From contig NZ_CP036319.1 of the NCBI RefSeq assembly GCF_007752935.1, positions 1,922,001-1,986,000 of the forward strand: DNA of 64,000 nucleotides, written 5' to 3'. Position numbers and translations under genes: made by a program. The notes under the pieces were generated by a model. That model saw nothing but the letters and a program-made list of their open reading frames with translations. It was not told the origin of the DNA and made no database searches. This document shows positions 9,201 through 20,991 of the stretch, piece after piece. Origin of the DNA: Crateriforma conspicua (GTDB lineage Bacteria; Planctomycetota; Planctomycetia; Pirellulales; Pirellulaceae). The stretch's first letter is position 1. The number at the start of each line of letters is the position of its first letter.

Positions 9201-9427
9201 ATTGCTGAATATCCACCACGGTCTTCTTTCGCGGCGTCTTCGATGTCCAAACGCAAGTCGGCTTCGCGATTCGATTCGTCCGGACCGTGACAATGAAAAC
9301 ACCGGTCCGACAAGACCGGCAACACGTCTCGCGAAAATCGGATGTCGTCGGCCGATGCGAAACTGGCACAAGTCACCACACAGGCAAACCACAACCACGA
9401 CGACGGTTGCCCCGCGATGATCCGCAT
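6293..9427 (-). CDS. PSD1 cytochrome: PSCyt1-DUF1549-DUF1553 protein
   Basis: A protein of 1044 residues. A signal peptide (MRIIAGQPSSWLWFACVV to about residue 25) leads into a planctomycete cytochrome C domain with haem motif CFHCH at about residues 41-45. The DUF1549 region (HPIDAFVIDKL, LSFDLTGLAPSDDEV) contains a second CxxCH, CVQCH. After a beta-rich middle part comes DUF1553 (ANHLWQIMFGAGLVRTPEDFG). It is probably a periplasmic haem protein coupled to the DUF1501 protein encoded immediately downstream. The frame stays open another 880 bp upstream, but that part is antisense to the AraC gene and lacks domain similarity, so the start is placed at the signal-peptide Met. Confidence 0.88.
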   Translation of the reverse strand: MRIIAGQPSSWLWFACVVTCASFASADDIRFSRDVLPVLSDRCFHCHGPDESNREADLRLDIEDAAKEDRGGYSAITAGDLEASEIWLRITTDDESIRMPPADSHRKPLTASERDAIRDWIVQGARWGKHWSFEPIVRPQVPPHADHPIDAFVIDKLQPMGWTLSEPAPARTQLRRLSFDLTGLAPSDDEVRALVDASPSQPETDAAWNEALDRIFASPAYAERMAMWWLDAARYSDSDGYQQDATRQNWPWRDWVIRQFQNNRSFKDFTIEQFAGDLLPDATDSQRLATCFHRNHMTNGEGGRDPEESRVDYVIDRVNTTGTVWLGLTLGCVQCHSHKFDPISQHDYYAMAAFFDSIDEDGKAGMSAKPYLSYTSPDVQPSIDALTEFVRQCEDEHTAAQSDAAKRFESHLEQLTSSSTVPSQAWWDVRPQVQSSEGTEFRIESDHTIQTLGPTPEQDDYRVIIRVPDDMPMVTGFRVEIFPHQSHVDGRFARSGNGEFTLTSVLALGRRNNSPAESQLELAGAVADFEPAKDRKSKWDRRYANIAETLNDDARDGWTTEGATTVTPHVGVYELAQPWTVQPGDQFVVVLRQRSTHGDANIGRFRIALASERGETVRRTDGDSPIAQLHRIVSAGDEITDELRDRLKQQFLLGDTDYQTVLQRLKTARSQLAELKNQAKPRKVMVLRQRDEPRDTHVLVRGVWDAKGDVVQPAVLPSVLPRPTDAIHDRLDLARWIVDPENPLTPRVVANHLWQIMFGAGLVRTPEDFGLQGERPTHDRLLDFLAVELIESDWDVQHILRLIANSDTYRQSSVVSPEQLAKDPENRLLSRASRYRLPAWMIRDNALHVAKLLNPSVGGPPVMPYQPDGVWAEITMGRFDYQHSLGPAQYRRTIYAFWRRSSAPTFLFDSAQRRVCEVGVRRTNTPLQALTLMNDTTMLEVSREMADQIIADNKSGRYTGAPAKDVQQIASAVLSRRFDASETDALVKLWHSTRDHYLQHTDQAIAFCTVGQQPPPRSDSAASTAAWMTVASLILNLDEAMTRE

Positions 9428-9691
9428 TCTTTTGTTTCGCTGACCGGTCGGCGGGCGATTGTTTGCGTTTTGCACCGCCATTCCAGGTCGTCGTAGGGAC
9501 AACGGCCGATCGGCGACGGTAAAGGAAGGATCCCGATACGTCATGGATCTCGCTTGGATCAGATTGGGGGAAGCGGTGGGCGGATCGGTGGGGCCAGACG
9601 CCGAAGGTGCCAAGACCTTGGTGGTTTCAGTGTAGGCCAACCGGGCAGCGGTTTCTTGGACAGTGGACGTTCGAAATGGTACGTTTTGACC

Positions 9692-10453
9692 ATGAGTCAG
9701 CCGGTGTCCCAATCGATTCAGGATGCATTTTTCAGCCGTCATCCTTTGGCCGAGTCCGTGATTCGCTTGTTCGATTGTCTGCCGCACACCTATTTTTATG
9801 CCAAGGATCGCGACAGCCGGTTTGTCAAAGTCAACCAACAGTTTTTGGAAAATCATGGTTTGGCGGATGAATCCGAAGCGATCGGCAAGACGGATCGCGA
9901 CCTGCATCCCCCCGTGATGGCCGAGGCGTACATCGCCGAAGATCGTCGGGTGATGAAGTCGGCCCAACCGATGCCGGGACAAGTCTGGCTGGTGTTGCAC
10001 CGTCGCCGAGTCCCGCGATGGTACGTGTCGACCAAGACCCCGTTGATGGATCCGGATGGTCAGGTCATCGGGTTGGCCGGATCGATGTACCGCATCGAAC
10101 GCGACAGCGAACTGTCGGGCTATTTGCAAGAACTGTTGCCGTGCGCACGGTACATCGAACGCCACTATGCCGAACCCATTTCGATGGCGGCCATGGCGGA
10201 GATGTCCGGCCTTTCGACGACTCATTTCAACCGTCGGTTTCGCCAACTGCTGCACATGACACCGAACGACTATTTGAGGTCCGTGCGAATCCAAACGGCG
10301 CAGCAATTATTGACGACGACCTCGCTGACGCTGGCACAGATTGCGGTCGACGTCGGTTATACCGACCAGAGTCATTTGACCAAGCGTTTTCGACAAGCCA
10401 CCGGGATGACCCCTGCGGCCTATCGAAAGCGGTTCGTGCGACGGTTGGATTGA
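9692..10453 (+). CDS. PAS-AraC transcriptional regulator
   Basis: A protein of 253 residues. An N-terminal PAS-like sensor (about 15-140; CLPHTYFYAKDRDSRFVKVN, then DPDGQVIGLAGSMYRI) precedes a C-terminal AraC double helix-turn-helix (about 150-250; YAEPISMAAMAEMSGLS, LAQIAVDVGYTDQSHLTKRFR). This architecture is common beside planctomycete PSD1/DUF1501 pairs. The divergent placement, with 264 bp between starts, suggests it controls them in response to a small ligand. The start is the ATG at 9692; the open frame upstream to 9554 lacks family similarity. Confidence 0.88.
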   Translation: MSQPVSQSIQDAFFSRHPLAESVIRLFDCLPHTYFYAKDRDSRFVKVNQQFLENHGLADESEAIGKTDRDLHPPVMAEAYIAEDRRVMKSAQPMPGQVWLVLHRRRVPRWYVSTKTPLMDPDGQVIGLAGSMYRIERDSELSGYLQELLPCARYIERHYAEPISMAAMAEMSGLSTTHFNRRFRQLLHMTPNDYLRSVRIQTAQQLLTTTSLTLAQIAVDVGYTDQSHLTKRFRQATGMTPAAYRKRFVRRLD

Positions 10454-10626
10454 TCCGGCATTCTCATACCATGGCGTATCGGCCACCGATGGGGACGGTC
10501 GGTGGAGACGATCGTGGTGATTGTTGACGTTGAAATCGTTGCCTTGTCCCCCTCTTTGGTGCGAACTGAAACCGATTTTTTTGTTGCGTCTGGCAATGCC
10601 CGACGCGCTGGAACATAGTCCTAAGC

Positions 10627-11919
10627 ATGGCGAAACCCCTCACAGACCGTGCCGTTGAGATCGACGACGGGTTGTTGCGCGCCAACATCTTGTTGGTGCT
10701 GACCGTTGTCGGTTCAGTCTTGGGATTCGCCACTTCCGTGTTTGCCGCACGTCTGTTGGGCACCGATGAATTCGAAGACTATGCGGTGGCCGTCGCGACG
10801 TTGGGCTTGCTGACGACGATTTCCGAAGCCGGGGTCGGCAAGTACGCGATGAAGGTCTTGCCGAGGTATCGGTTGAAGAAGCGTTGGGGACGGCTGTCGG
10901 GCTACTATCGCTACAGCGCGGTGTCAGTGTTGTTGATCAGTGTGGCGTTGGCCGTTGTGATGTTGATCAGCCAATGGCGTAAAGGCGGTCCGTTCACCAG
11001 TCACCCTGCGGCGATCGCCGCCTTGTTTTTGCCGTTGACCGCGCTCAGTGGTGTCGGCATTGATCTGTTGATGGCCAATCGGATGTCCGTTTTCGGCAGC
11101 CTTGTTTCGCGATTTCTAATTCCTGGTTCCAGTTTGGCCGTCCTGGTTTACCTTTGGACACGTGGCGAAACACTGAACTCCATGCAGGGTGTCGCCATCT
11201 ATGGTCTCGGGTCCGCCCTGGGGGCGATTCTGTGTTGGGGCGTGTTAATCGGCATCACCGATTCCACGATTCGACAAAGCAAGCCCGTTTATCGAACCAG
11301 GGTTTGGATGAGCCAAGGGTTTTATTTTGCGGTGTCGGGCTTCTTGGGGGCATCACTGTTCCGCCTACCCATCATCGCGATGGAGATGCTGCCGATTGCG
11401 GAGACCCAGGTCGCCTATTTCGCCGCCGCATCGGAGATCGGGTTGCAAGTCTTGTTGTTGTCGAAGTCCACCGACAAGCTTTACCAGCCACAGATGTCGG
11501 TGCTGGTGCAACAGCGTGATATCGATCGTGCCCGACAGATGAGCTGGAAACGGCATCTGTTCATTGGATCCCTGTGTGCCATCTTTATGACGGTGGTGAT
11601 CGTGTTCGGACGCTGGATCTTGCGGCTGTATGGGGACGCCTATGTCGCCGGCTATCCCGCGTTGTGCTTGGTGTCGGCCGGCGGCTGTGTCACGGCGTAT
11701 TGGTCACTCGCACCCGCCTATTTGCGGTTTGTGAACTTCAACCGATTTGTGATCGCTTGTGAAGCCGTTGCGGCGATCGCCTTGCTGGGGCTGACCGCCG
11801 TGTTGGCCCCCATGGCGGGCGCGACCGGGACCGCGGCTGCATTCCTGGTCGTGATCAGCGCGCTAACGATCTTCTTCGCGATCACTGCGTCACGTCACCT
11901 TTATCGTCCGGTCAAATGA
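10627..11919 (+). CDS. Polysaccharide flippase-like membrane protein (MOP superfamily)
   Basis: A protein of 430 residues, nearly all hydrophobic, with about 12 predicted membrane segments. It begins after a short charged leader (DRAVEIDDGLLRANILLVLTVVGSVLGF). The early TDEFEDYAVAVATLGLLTTISEAGVGKYAMK resembles the first helices of Wzx/RfbX lipid-linked oligosaccharide flippases and other MOP transporters. It would move lipid-linked glycans across the inner membrane. No glycosyltransferase is adjacent, so the substrate cannot be inferred. The 173 bp before it hold no recognisable gene. Confidence 0.78.
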   Translation: MAKPLTDRAVEIDDGLLRANILLVLTVVGSVLGFATSVFAARLLGTDEFEDYAVAVATLGLLTTISEAGVGKYAMKVLPRYRLKKRWGRLSGYYRYSAVSVLLISVALAVVMLISQWRKGGPFTSHPAAIAALFLPLTALSGVGIDLLMANRMSVFGSLVSRFLIPGSSLAVLVYLWTRGETLNSMQGVAIYGLGSALGAILCWGVLIGITDSTIRQSKPVYRTRVWMSQGFYFAVSGFLGASLFRLPIIAMEMLPIAETQVAYFAAASEIGLQVLLLSKSTDKLYQPQMSVLVQQRDIDRARQMSWKRHLFIGSLCAIFMTVVIVFGRWILRLYGDAYVAGYPALCLVSAGGCVTAYWSLAPAYLRFVNFNRFVIACEAVAAIALLGLTAVLAPMAGATGTAAAFLVVISALTIFFAITASRHLYRPVK

Positions 11920-11948
11920 CATGGATTCGTTTGCCGGCGATCATCGGT

Positions 11949-12797
11949 TCACGCCAAGGTTTCTTTGAACAACGCCAGCATACGGCTCCAGGCTTTTTCG
12001 GCTTGTTCCGGGTTGTGGACGCGAGTGTCGGGCGGACACCAACCGTGACCGGCCGGATAGACTTCGATCTCGGCTTTTAAGTCTGCCTGAGCGAACGAGT
12101 CCTTCAAGACGTTTTTGGCCTCGGGATCACGCTGGTCATCGTTTTCGGCCACCGCAATCAAGAACTGTGCCTTCATTTGTGGGATCAGCAAATGGGGGCT
12201 GTCCGGCGAATCGGAAACCAGTCCGCCGCCATGGAACGTTGCTGCGGCGCCGACGCGATCGGGAACCGCCGCGGCCGTGCGAAAGACGATCGGGCCACCC
12301 ATGCAATAGCCCGTTGTGCCGACCTTCTTGTTGGTGTCGACCTGTGATTGCTGATCCAACCAAGCCACGAATGCTTTGGCGTCGGTCGTATGCGTTTCCG
12401 GTGACAACGTGCGAGCAAGCGAACGGACATCGCTGATAGATGTGCTGGCACCTTTGGCGGCGGTCGGTGCTTTCTGTTTTCGATAGAACGGGTTGACCAC
12501 CAAAACGCTGTAACCTGATTCGGCCAAGCGTTTGCCCATCTGTCGAAACGCGGGCCGCAAACCGAAGATGTCGGGCCAGATCAGCACCGCGGCGTGGGCA
12601 CCCGATGCCGGAGTGACGTAATACGCGTCACAGACGCCGTCAGGGGTTTCGATGTTGACGTCTTCGTCGCTGACTTCCACCGCATCGGCGGTTCGCGGCA
12701 ACATCATTGCCGCGCCCATCCCGGCGGCGGCCAAGGCGCCGATGTCACGACGCGAGTACTTCTTCAGGTCTTCTTCGTAGGTTTTGGGATCGCACAT
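11949..12797 (-). CDS. Exported dienelactone hydrolase family protein
   Basis: A protein of 282 residues. The start at MCDPKTYEED has GGAG upstream (on the minus strand). SRRDIGALAAAGMGAAMM forms a twin-arginine-like signal. The alpha/beta-hydrolase core shows ADYYVTP-like early strands, the nucleophile elbow GYCMGG (Cys, as in DLH), the acid in VAENDDQRDP and the histidine in PAGHGWCPPD. DLH proteins open lactone rings of dienelactones, but exported planctomycete members have no proven substrate. A 288-bp divergent gap separates it from the next sulfatase gene and probably carries both promoters. Confidence 0.85.
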   Translation of the reverse strand: MCDPKTYEEDLKKYSRRDIGALAAAGMGAAMMLPRTADAVEVSDEDVNIETPDGVCDAYYVTPASGAHAAVLIWPDIFGLRPAFRQMGKRLAESGYSVLVVNPFYRKQKAPTAAKGASTSISDVRSLARTLSPETHTTDAKAFVAWLDQQSQVDTNKKVGTTGYCMGGPIVFRTAAAVPDRVGAAATFHGGGLVSDSPDSPHLLIPQMKAQFLIAVAENDDQRDPEAKNVLKDSFAQADLKAEIEVYPAGHGWCPPDTRVHNPEQAEKAWSRMLALFKETLA

Positions 12798-13085
12798 ATC
12801 GGGCTCCGAATAATTGCGGATGGGATGTTCCGATCGGCAACGAGCACAGGGCGTTCGTGTGGCAAGACTCTGCCGACTCGTGCCGCGTGTCGAGGGACCG
12901 GGGTGCGGCACATTGTAGCAGTGCGTGGTTTGGCAATGATTGATCGCCGCGGACCGCTGGCCGCCGGCGACGTGCGTGCTGGCTGTCGATGAACGAAAAC
13001 TTGTTTATTGTAGACATCTTGGCGTGTCATCTTCTGCCCGCCGTTGACACTTCCTACCGAACTTCCCGCCCCGTGTCTGTTTCGC

Positions 13086-14633
13086 ATGAGAGATCGAATC
13101 GTGAACCGTTTTTTAATGATTCCGTTGATGGTCACCTTGGCCGTTGCCAATGGCTGGGCCGACAGCCCATCCCCCAACATCGTCGTCATCATGGCGGACG
13201 ATTTGGGACTGGGAGACGTCGGCTTTCACGCGCGGAAGTTTCGCAATCAGGAACCGATCGTCGAAACACCCAACATTGATGCGCTGGCCGCACAAGGTTT
13301 GTGGTTCACCGACGGACACTCCGCGACGGCGCTTTGTGCACCGACACGTTACAGCGTGATGAGCGGCAAGAACGGCTATCGGTCCTATGCACCTTGGGGC
13401 GTGTGGAGCACGTTCGCACCGTCCGCCATGATCGAAGGGGAAGCCACCTTGGGCAGTGTGGTGCAAGACGCCGGTTATCGGACCGGGTTTGTCGGCAAGT
13501 GGCATCTTGGCGGCGACTTCTTGGTACCGGGAACCGACCAGATCTATCGAGGTCCAAAGAATGGCGATCTGACCGGCAAAGTCGACATGTCAAAGATGGT
13601 CGGCGGCGGCCCTCGCGACATGGGCTTTGACTATGACTTCACCGTCCCATGCGGAATTCAAGGACCGATCTATACGGTTTATGAGAACCAGACTTGGTTC
13701 CCCCTGGGTGACGATTCAGAAATCATTTTCTTCAACGAACAAACGGCCAAGCATCCACAAGATGTTTCGGACAAGGGGCCGGGGCTGGGAGATTCGAATT
13801 GGGATGCCAGCCAGCTGGGCAAGCTCGTTTCGCAAAAGGCCAGCAACTTCATTCGCAGTTCGGCAGCGAAAGACCAACCGTTCTTTTTGTACTTCTGTAC
13901 TCACGCGGTTCACTTGCCACACCGTCCACCGGTCGAGTTCGATGGCAAACCGATCAAGGGAACCACGCCGTCGAATCACCTGGACATGGTGGCGGAACTG
14001 GACATGCAGACCAAACGCATCGTCGATGCGCTGAAGTCCACCAAGACGTATGACAATACCTTGATCGTTTTGATGTCCGACAATGGTGGTTTGCAGGACG
14101 GGAAAGCGGCCAAGCACGGCTATGCACCCGGCGGTGGATGGAACGGCAGCAAGAATTCACCCTTGGAAGGCGGTCATCGGGTGCCTTTCATCGCGGTATG
14201 GCCGTCACAAATCGAAGCGGGGGTTTGTGACGAATTGGTGGTCAACCAGGACTTGGTGGCAACGCTTGCCGCGCTGGTCGGTACCGAGATTCCTGTGGGT
14301 CAGGCACCCGATTCGAATAACTTTTTGCCGCTGTTGACCGGTGAAGGCGAATTTCAATCACGTCCGTACTTCATCCAACAGGCCGGATCACGAAACGAAG
14401 TGATGCTGCGGAAGATGCCTTGGAAGCTGATCATCCAAAGCAATCAAAAACGGACCGCGTTCGAACCAAAGGCTCTGTTCAACCTGATGGATGATCCGAC
14501 TGAAAGTCGCGATTTGGCAAAGCAGCCGGAATATCAAGCCACCGTGGCTGAATTGCTGGCGGATTACCAACAGATCGTGGAATCGCGACTACCCACTGCG
14601 CCCAGTCGCCAAGCTTCGGTGGTGAAGCCGTAG
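13086..14633 (+). CDS. Sulfatase (arylsulfatase type)
   Basis: A protein of 515 residues with a signal peptide ([18 protein letters not shown]). The N-terminal metal motif [17 protein letters not shown] and the active-site CAPTR (Cys84, which must be converted to formylglycine) are intact. [21 protein letters not shown] and [13 protein letters not shown] are the other conserved sulfatase segments. It should cleave sulfate esters in the periplasm or outside the cell. It faces the aldehyde dehydrogenase gene tail to tail. A start at the internal Met of RFLMIPLM is also possible. Substrate unknown. Confidence 0.9.
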   Translation: MRDRIVNRFLMIPLMVTLAVANGWADSPSPNIVVIMADDLGLGDVGFHARKFRNQEPIVETPNIDALAAQGLWFTDGHSATALCAPTRYSVMSGKNGYRSYAPWGVWSTFAPSAMIEGEATLGSVVQDAGYRTGFVGKWHLGGDFLVPGTDQIYRGPKNGDLTGKVDMSKMVGGGPRDMGFDYDFTVPCGIQGPIYTVYENQTWFPLGDDSEIIFFNEQTAKHPQDVSDKGPGLGDSNWDASQLGKLVSQKASNFIRSSAAKDQPFFLYFCTHAVHLPHRPPVEFDGKPIKGTTPSNHLDMVAELDMQTKRIVDALKSTKTYDNTLIVLMSDNGGLQDGKAAKHGYAPGGGWNGSKNSPLEGGHRVPFIAVWPSQIEAGVCDELVVNQDLVATLAALVGTEIPVGQAPDSNNFLPLLTGEGEFQSRPYFIQQAGSRNEVMLRKMPWKLIIQSNQKRTAFEPKALFNLMDDPTESRDLAKQPEYQATVAELLADYQQIVESRLPTAPSRQASVVKP

Positions 14634-14653
14634 CGACGGTCGCGACAAGCCAT

Positions 14654-14682
14654 CGTCACCAACCGGTGCGTCGGTGGTGACG
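14654..14682. terminator. Possible bidirectional terminator hairpin
   Basis: CGTCACCAACCG pairs with CGGTGGTGACG apart from one bulged A, with a 6-nt loop. It lies between the convergent sulfatase and dehydrogenase genes. There is no T tract, so termination is uncertain. Confidence 0.4.
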
Positions 14683-14713
14683 TCCGACGACCTCGGATTG
14701 GCGTGGCGGGTGA

Positions 14714-16087
14714 TCAAGACTTTGGTCCCAGGTGGATCAACTTCTTGTTGACGAATTCCAAGATTCCCAGGTGCGAAAGTTCGCGGCCGTAGCCGGAATT
14801 TTTGATCCCGCCGAACGGTAATTCGGCTTGTGACTTGGTCGGTTGGTTGATGAACATCATGCCGGTGTGGACATGACGGGCGATTCGCTCGGCACGTTCG
14901 CGGTCGGCGGAATACACGCTGCCGCCCAGGCCGTAGGACGATCGGTTCGCCAGTTCGACGGCGGCGTCTTCATCGTCCACTACGTAAACGGTCGCGACCG
15001 GACCGAATAATTCTTGGTCGAAGGTTGGGTTGTCTGGGGTCACATCAGTCAAGATGGTCGGATTGAAATAGGCCCCTTCGCGGTCAGGACGATCGCCGCC
15101 CAACACGACGGTGGCGCCGGCATTGATCGACGATTGGACTTGTTCTTGCAGTTTGACCGCCGCGCTTTCGCTGGACAGCGGTGCCAATGTGGTCTCTTCG
15201 TCCATGGGGTCGCCTAATTGCAGTGACGACATTGCCTGTTTGAACCGTTTCATGAACTGATCGGCGATGTCGCTGACAACGATGAAGCGTTTGCTGGCGA
15301 CGCAGGACTGGCCCGCGTTGACGGTGCGACCTTGGACAGCCTTTTCCACCACATCGTCCAGGTCCGCGTCTTCCAGCACGATGAACGGGTCGTTGCCGCC
15401 GAGTTCCAGAACGCTGCGTTTCAAATTCTTTCCGGCCAAAGCCGCGACGGCGCGTCCGGCCGGTTCGCTGCCGGTCAACGAGACGCCTTGAACCCGAGAA
15501 TCTGAAACGATGACTTCGACGAATTCCGACGGGATGAACAGGTTCTGATACACGCCACCGGGAAGACCACATTCGTTGTACAAGTCTTCGATCGCCCTGG
15601 CGCACTGGGGAACGTTGCTGGCGTGTTTCAGCAGGATGGTGTTGCCCGCCATGATGTTGGGCGTCGCGAATCGAACGACCTGATAGAACGGGAAATTCCA
15701 CGGCATCACACCCAGCAAGACGCCCAGAGGTTCATGACGCATGTACGCTTCGGCGTCGTCTTGATTCATGCTCTGGTCGGCCAAGAATTCTTCGGCACCA
15801 TTGGCATAGTATTCGGCGATATTAGCGCAGTATTCGATCTCATACTGGCTTTCGGAGATGCGTTTGCCCATGTCCAGCGTGATGATCCGCGCGTATTCAT
15901 CGGCATCGTCGCGTAGAAGCTTGGCGAATTTCAGCATGCATTTCTTACGCTGCTCGAAAGTGCTTTCTCGCCAGGTTTGGAACGCGTCGTGGGCTTTGGC
16001 GACCGCGTCGGTCACATCGTCTTTATGAAGCGATTCGAATTGGCCAATGGTTTCGTTCGTTGCGGGATTGACGCTGGTGATGGTCAT
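14714..16087 (-). CDS. NAD(P)-dependent succinate-semialdehyde / aldehyde dehydrogenase
   Basis: A protein of 457 residues, the length of the short SSADH (Sad/GabD-like) group. It starts [17 protein letters not shown], as these enzymes do. The substrate/cofactor region has [15 protein letters not shown]; the catalytic glutamate is in LELGGNDPF, the catalytic cysteine in [12 protein letters not shown], and the C-terminus has [15 protein letters not shown]. It oxidises aldehydes such as succinate semialdehyde to acids in the cytoplasm. The exact substrate cannot be told from sequence alone. The open frame upstream of 16087 has no family similarity. Confidence 0.87.
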   Translation of the reverse strand: MTITSVNPATNETIGQFESLHKDDVTDAVAKAHDAFQTWRESTFEQRKKCMLKFAKLLRDDADEYARIITLDMGKRISESQYEIEYCANIAEYYANGAEEFLADQSMNQDDAEAYMRHEPLGVLLGVMPWNFPFYQVVRFATPNIMAGNTILLKHASNVPQCARAIEDLYNECGLPGGVYQNLFIPSEFVEVIVSDSRVQGVSLTGSEPAGRAVAALAGKNLKRSVLELGGNDPFIVLEDADLDDVVEKAVQGRTVNAGQSCVASKRFIVVSDIADQFMKRFKQAMSSLQLGDPMDEETTLAPLSSESAAVKLQEQVQSSINAGATVVLGGDRPDREGAYFNPTILTDVTPDNPTFDQELFGPVATVYVVDDEDAAVELANRSSYGLGGSVYSADRERAERIARHVHTGMMFINQPTKSQAELPFGGIKNSGYGRELSHLGILEFVNKKLIHLGPKS

Positions 16088-16214
16088 GTTTGGCAAACTG
16101 GGGTTGGAAGGAAGTTCGATGGGTTTCGTTCCGCCAACAGTGCAAACGCGACGCCAAAGTTTCGGATGACCGTGGATATTTCGGTCGACCAGCCAGGGGG
16201 ATCCGGCCACCGCC

Positions 16215-16260
16215 GACAAAAGAAAAGCGTCTTGTCTGCACGGAACGGCAGACAAGACGC
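16215..16260 (-). terminator. Rho-independent terminator of katG
   Basis: Perfect 13-bp arms GCGTCTTGTCTGC (16227-16239) and GCAGACAAGACGC (16248-16260) with an 8-nt loop. On the minus strand the stem is followed by TTTTCTTTT, about 60 bp after the katG stop. Confidence 0.85.
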
Positions 16261-16321
16261 TGGGCGAGAGTCTTGGGCGGGTGGACCGTCGTTGGTATAG
16301 CGACGTCGTGATTACGCCGGC

Positions 16322-18878
<2,557 letters not shown>

Positions 18879-18997
18879 TGCATTCTTTGTATGCCAGTGA
18901 TGCGTTTGGTGCATAATGGGGCTGGCCGCAACTGGCGGAAACTTGCGGCCGGTGTCTTTGACCTCGGAAACCGCAATCAAACGGAGCCAGCCCTGCG

Positions 18998-19897
18998 ATG
19001 GATCTGGATCAACTGCGATACTTCCAATGTGTCGCCGAGACGGGCAACTTCACCGAAGCCGCCACGCGACTGAATTTGTCGCAATCGGCACTCAGCCGGT
19101 CGATTCAGCGATTGGAAGAAGAGTTCGGGCAACCTTTCTTCGAGCGTAAGCCTCGTTCGGTCGAACTGACCGACGCCGGTGTGCTGTTCCAACGCAGTGC
19201 GACGCAGATTCTGCGGATCGTCGAAGACACGCAGGCGGAGATCACCGACGACGGCGAAACGGGGAAGATTCGCGTCGGGGCGATTCCCACGATCGCCCCG
19301 TACTTTCTGCCGGATTTGCTGAAGCAGTTTTCCGATGCGTTCCCAAGGTCGCATTTGATCGTCCACGAAAGCACGACCGAGGAATTGCTGAAGAAGATCA
19401 AGCAAGGCGAAATCGACATCGCCATCTTGGCCGAACCGGTCACGGAGAAGTACGTCGAAGTCCGGCGTCTGTTCGCCGAGGAGTTGGTGTTGCTGTTGCC
19501 GCCGGGGCATCGGCTTTGTGAAAAGAAACGAATTCGGTTGTCCGACATCGAAGACGAACCGTTTGTGATGCTGGACGAAGCCCATTGTCTGTCGGACAAC
19601 ATCACGACGTTCTGTCGTGAACAGTCGGTTTGGCCCGTGGCCGTCGAAAACGCCAACCAGCTGGCGACCGTTCAGGAACTGGTGTCCCTATCACATGGCG
19701 TGTCCATGATTCCCGAAATGGCTCGGCGGCTGGACCAGTGCGATCGCCGCGTCTATCGATCGCTTGGCAAGCCGCGGCCGTCGCGGACCATCGTCGCGGT
19801 GACCAACCCCTACCGTTTCCACAGCCGATTGTTCGCCGAGTTCCAGGCGAAGCTGGTCGGTTACAGCAAGACGTTTGCTGCTCGGCCGTCCACCTAG
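18998..19897 (+). CDS. oxyR: OxyR-type LysR regulator (peroxide sensor)
   Basis: A protein of 299 residues, full LysR length. The N-terminal winged helix-turn-helix is [17 protein letters not shown] ... [17 protein letters not shown]. In the C-terminal sensor domain, [10 protein letters not shown] places cysteines at 197 and 206, with the same spacing and neighbouring residues as the Cys199/Cys208 redox pair of E. coli OxyR. It should therefore form a disulfide with H2O2 and activate katG, whose start lies 210 bp away in the opposite direction. Probable autoregulation from the shared intergenic region. Confidence 0.88.
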   Translation: MDLDQLRYFQCVAETGNFTEAATRLNLSQSALSRSIQRLEEEFGQPFFERKPRSVELTDAGVLFQRSATQILRIVEDTQAEITDDGETGKIRVGAIPTIAPYFLPDLLKQFSDAFPRSHLIVHESTTEELLKKIKQGEIDIAILAEPVTEKYVEVRRLFAEELVLLLPPGHRLCEKKRIRLSDIEDEPFVMLDEAHCLSDNITTFCREQSVWPVAVENANQLATVQELVSLSHGVSMIPEMARRLDQCDRRVYRSLGKPRPSRTIVAVTNPYRFHSRLFAEFQAKLVGYSKTFAARPST

Positions 19898-20001
19898 GGG
19901 CGGTGCGGGGGCTCGAAGTGCAACCGGATTGCACCAACGGGGGGGGCTGTCAGCGATGCGGCCAAGTTCTTTACCCATCGTTGACGGGGACTTCATTGAC
20001 G

Positions 20002-20018
20002 AACCGGATAATCCGGTT
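20002..20018. promoter_or_regulatory. Perfect 17-bp palindrome, candidate operator
   Basis: AACCGGAT-A-ATCCGGTT is an 8+1+8 perfect dyad located 72 bp before the GTG start of the His/Cys-rich gene. Position and symmetry fit a dimeric repressor site; the regulator is not known. Confidence 0.45.
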
Positions 20019-20089
20019 TACCGTAGCCTGTTGAGTCTTTGGTCGGACCCTCCCAATCGTCATTTCCGTGGTTACGCGTCAGGCGAACC

Positions 20090-20536
20090 GTGATTTCTTT
20101 GTCCCGACTGGCTGTCTGTCACGCACTCCTCGCCGTCTTGGTGATGGGGCAGATGCCTGCATGGTGGCACGTCGCGAATTGCGATGGTCACGGTCGGGCG
20201 ATCGTGTCGAAACCGGTGGCATCGTGCGGTGGTTGTTGCCACCACTGCCACGGCGACGACCTTTCGGATGATCATGAGGGGTTGGCTTCGCATGCGGGAT
20301 CGGTTCCTGATGGACATTCTTCGCACGATCCGATGCGGGGGCCGTCACCCCACGACCACGACACCTGTCCGATCTGCCAGGCGTTGGCGGCTCCGGCCGG
20401 CATCGTTTCTTGGTACGCCGACATCGTCTTTGACCGTTGTGTGGTTGGTTACGTCGGGCTGTCACAGGGCCCAATCGTTGACCCAATGCCGCGTGATGAT
20501 TGCTTCGCCCGTGGGCCTCCCTGTCGGACCGTCTAA
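20090..20536 (+). CDS. His/Cys-rich exported protein (DUF2946-like), putative metal binding
   Basis: A protein of 148 residues from the GTG at 20090, which directly precedes a hydrophobic signal (SRLAVCHALLAVLVMGQMPAWW). The mature part is unusually rich in His and Cys: CGGCCHHCHGDD, DDHEGLASHAG, HSSHDPMRG, and finally HDHDTCPICQAL. The last motif is typical of DUF2946-like proteins, often found near copper or other metal transport genes. Metal binding in the periplasm is likely by composition. The start is uncertain because the frame is open back to 20039. A perfect palindrome at 20002-20018 may be its operator. Confidence 0.62.
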   Translation: MISLSRLAVCHALLAVLVMGQMPAWWHVANCDGHGRAIVSKPVASCGGCCHHCHGDDLSDDHEGLASHAGSVPDGHSSHDPMRGPSPHDHDTCPICQALAAPAGIVSWYADIVFDRCVVGYVGLSQGPIVDPMPRDDCFARGPPCRTV

Positions 20537-20991
20537 AGCGTCCGACGTCTTGATCGCCAGGGCTTGCTGACCGGTATGCGGCTGCGCCGATCCCGTCGGT
20601 GGTCCGCGCGAAACTCGCGCTAATGTCGCCAACGCTGACACGTTGATGAATCCATTTGGAATCCTCGCGTGCGCGTGCGTCGATGGTGCGACGCCCGGTC
20701 CGACCAACCTGTGTCAAACCGTTGGCGTGCGTGCCGTGGGGCATTCACTGCCAAACAACCGAAAGCGGTCTGCCGTGTCCGTGGCACAAGCCCGTCCGGT
20801 TTGCATCCAGAAGACGACAACAAGATTTCACCGCGACATCGTGCTTCGGCCTGACGAATCCCGCGGTGGGCTCGTCGACCGCCGAGCCCCATTGTCACTC
20901 ACGCAAGGAACCGGCTGCCGGTGCGTGAATGAACCCAAGGCAGCCAACGTTTTGATTTTTTAAACCTGGTTTTGAATTTTGGAGAAACGAG
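20537..20991. other. 455-bp gap without a supported gene
   Basis: Several short overlapping frames exist (for example 20656-20928, plus) but none shows a recognisable domain, signal peptide or ribosome-binding site. The last 20 bp contain the GGAG of the PEP-CTERM gene. Otherwise I see nothing I can name. Confidence 0.5.

Noticed and set aside
9428-10306. Long in-frame extension of the PSD1 gene upstream of its signal peptide
   Set aside because: It runs antisense to a well-supported PAS-AraC gene and has no domain similarity; the signal peptide at 9427 marks the natural start.
20656-20928. Possible small Cys-containing gene between the His/Cys-rich and PEP-CTERM genes
   Set aside because: Overlapping frames of equal quality, no signal peptide, domain or ribosome-binding site.
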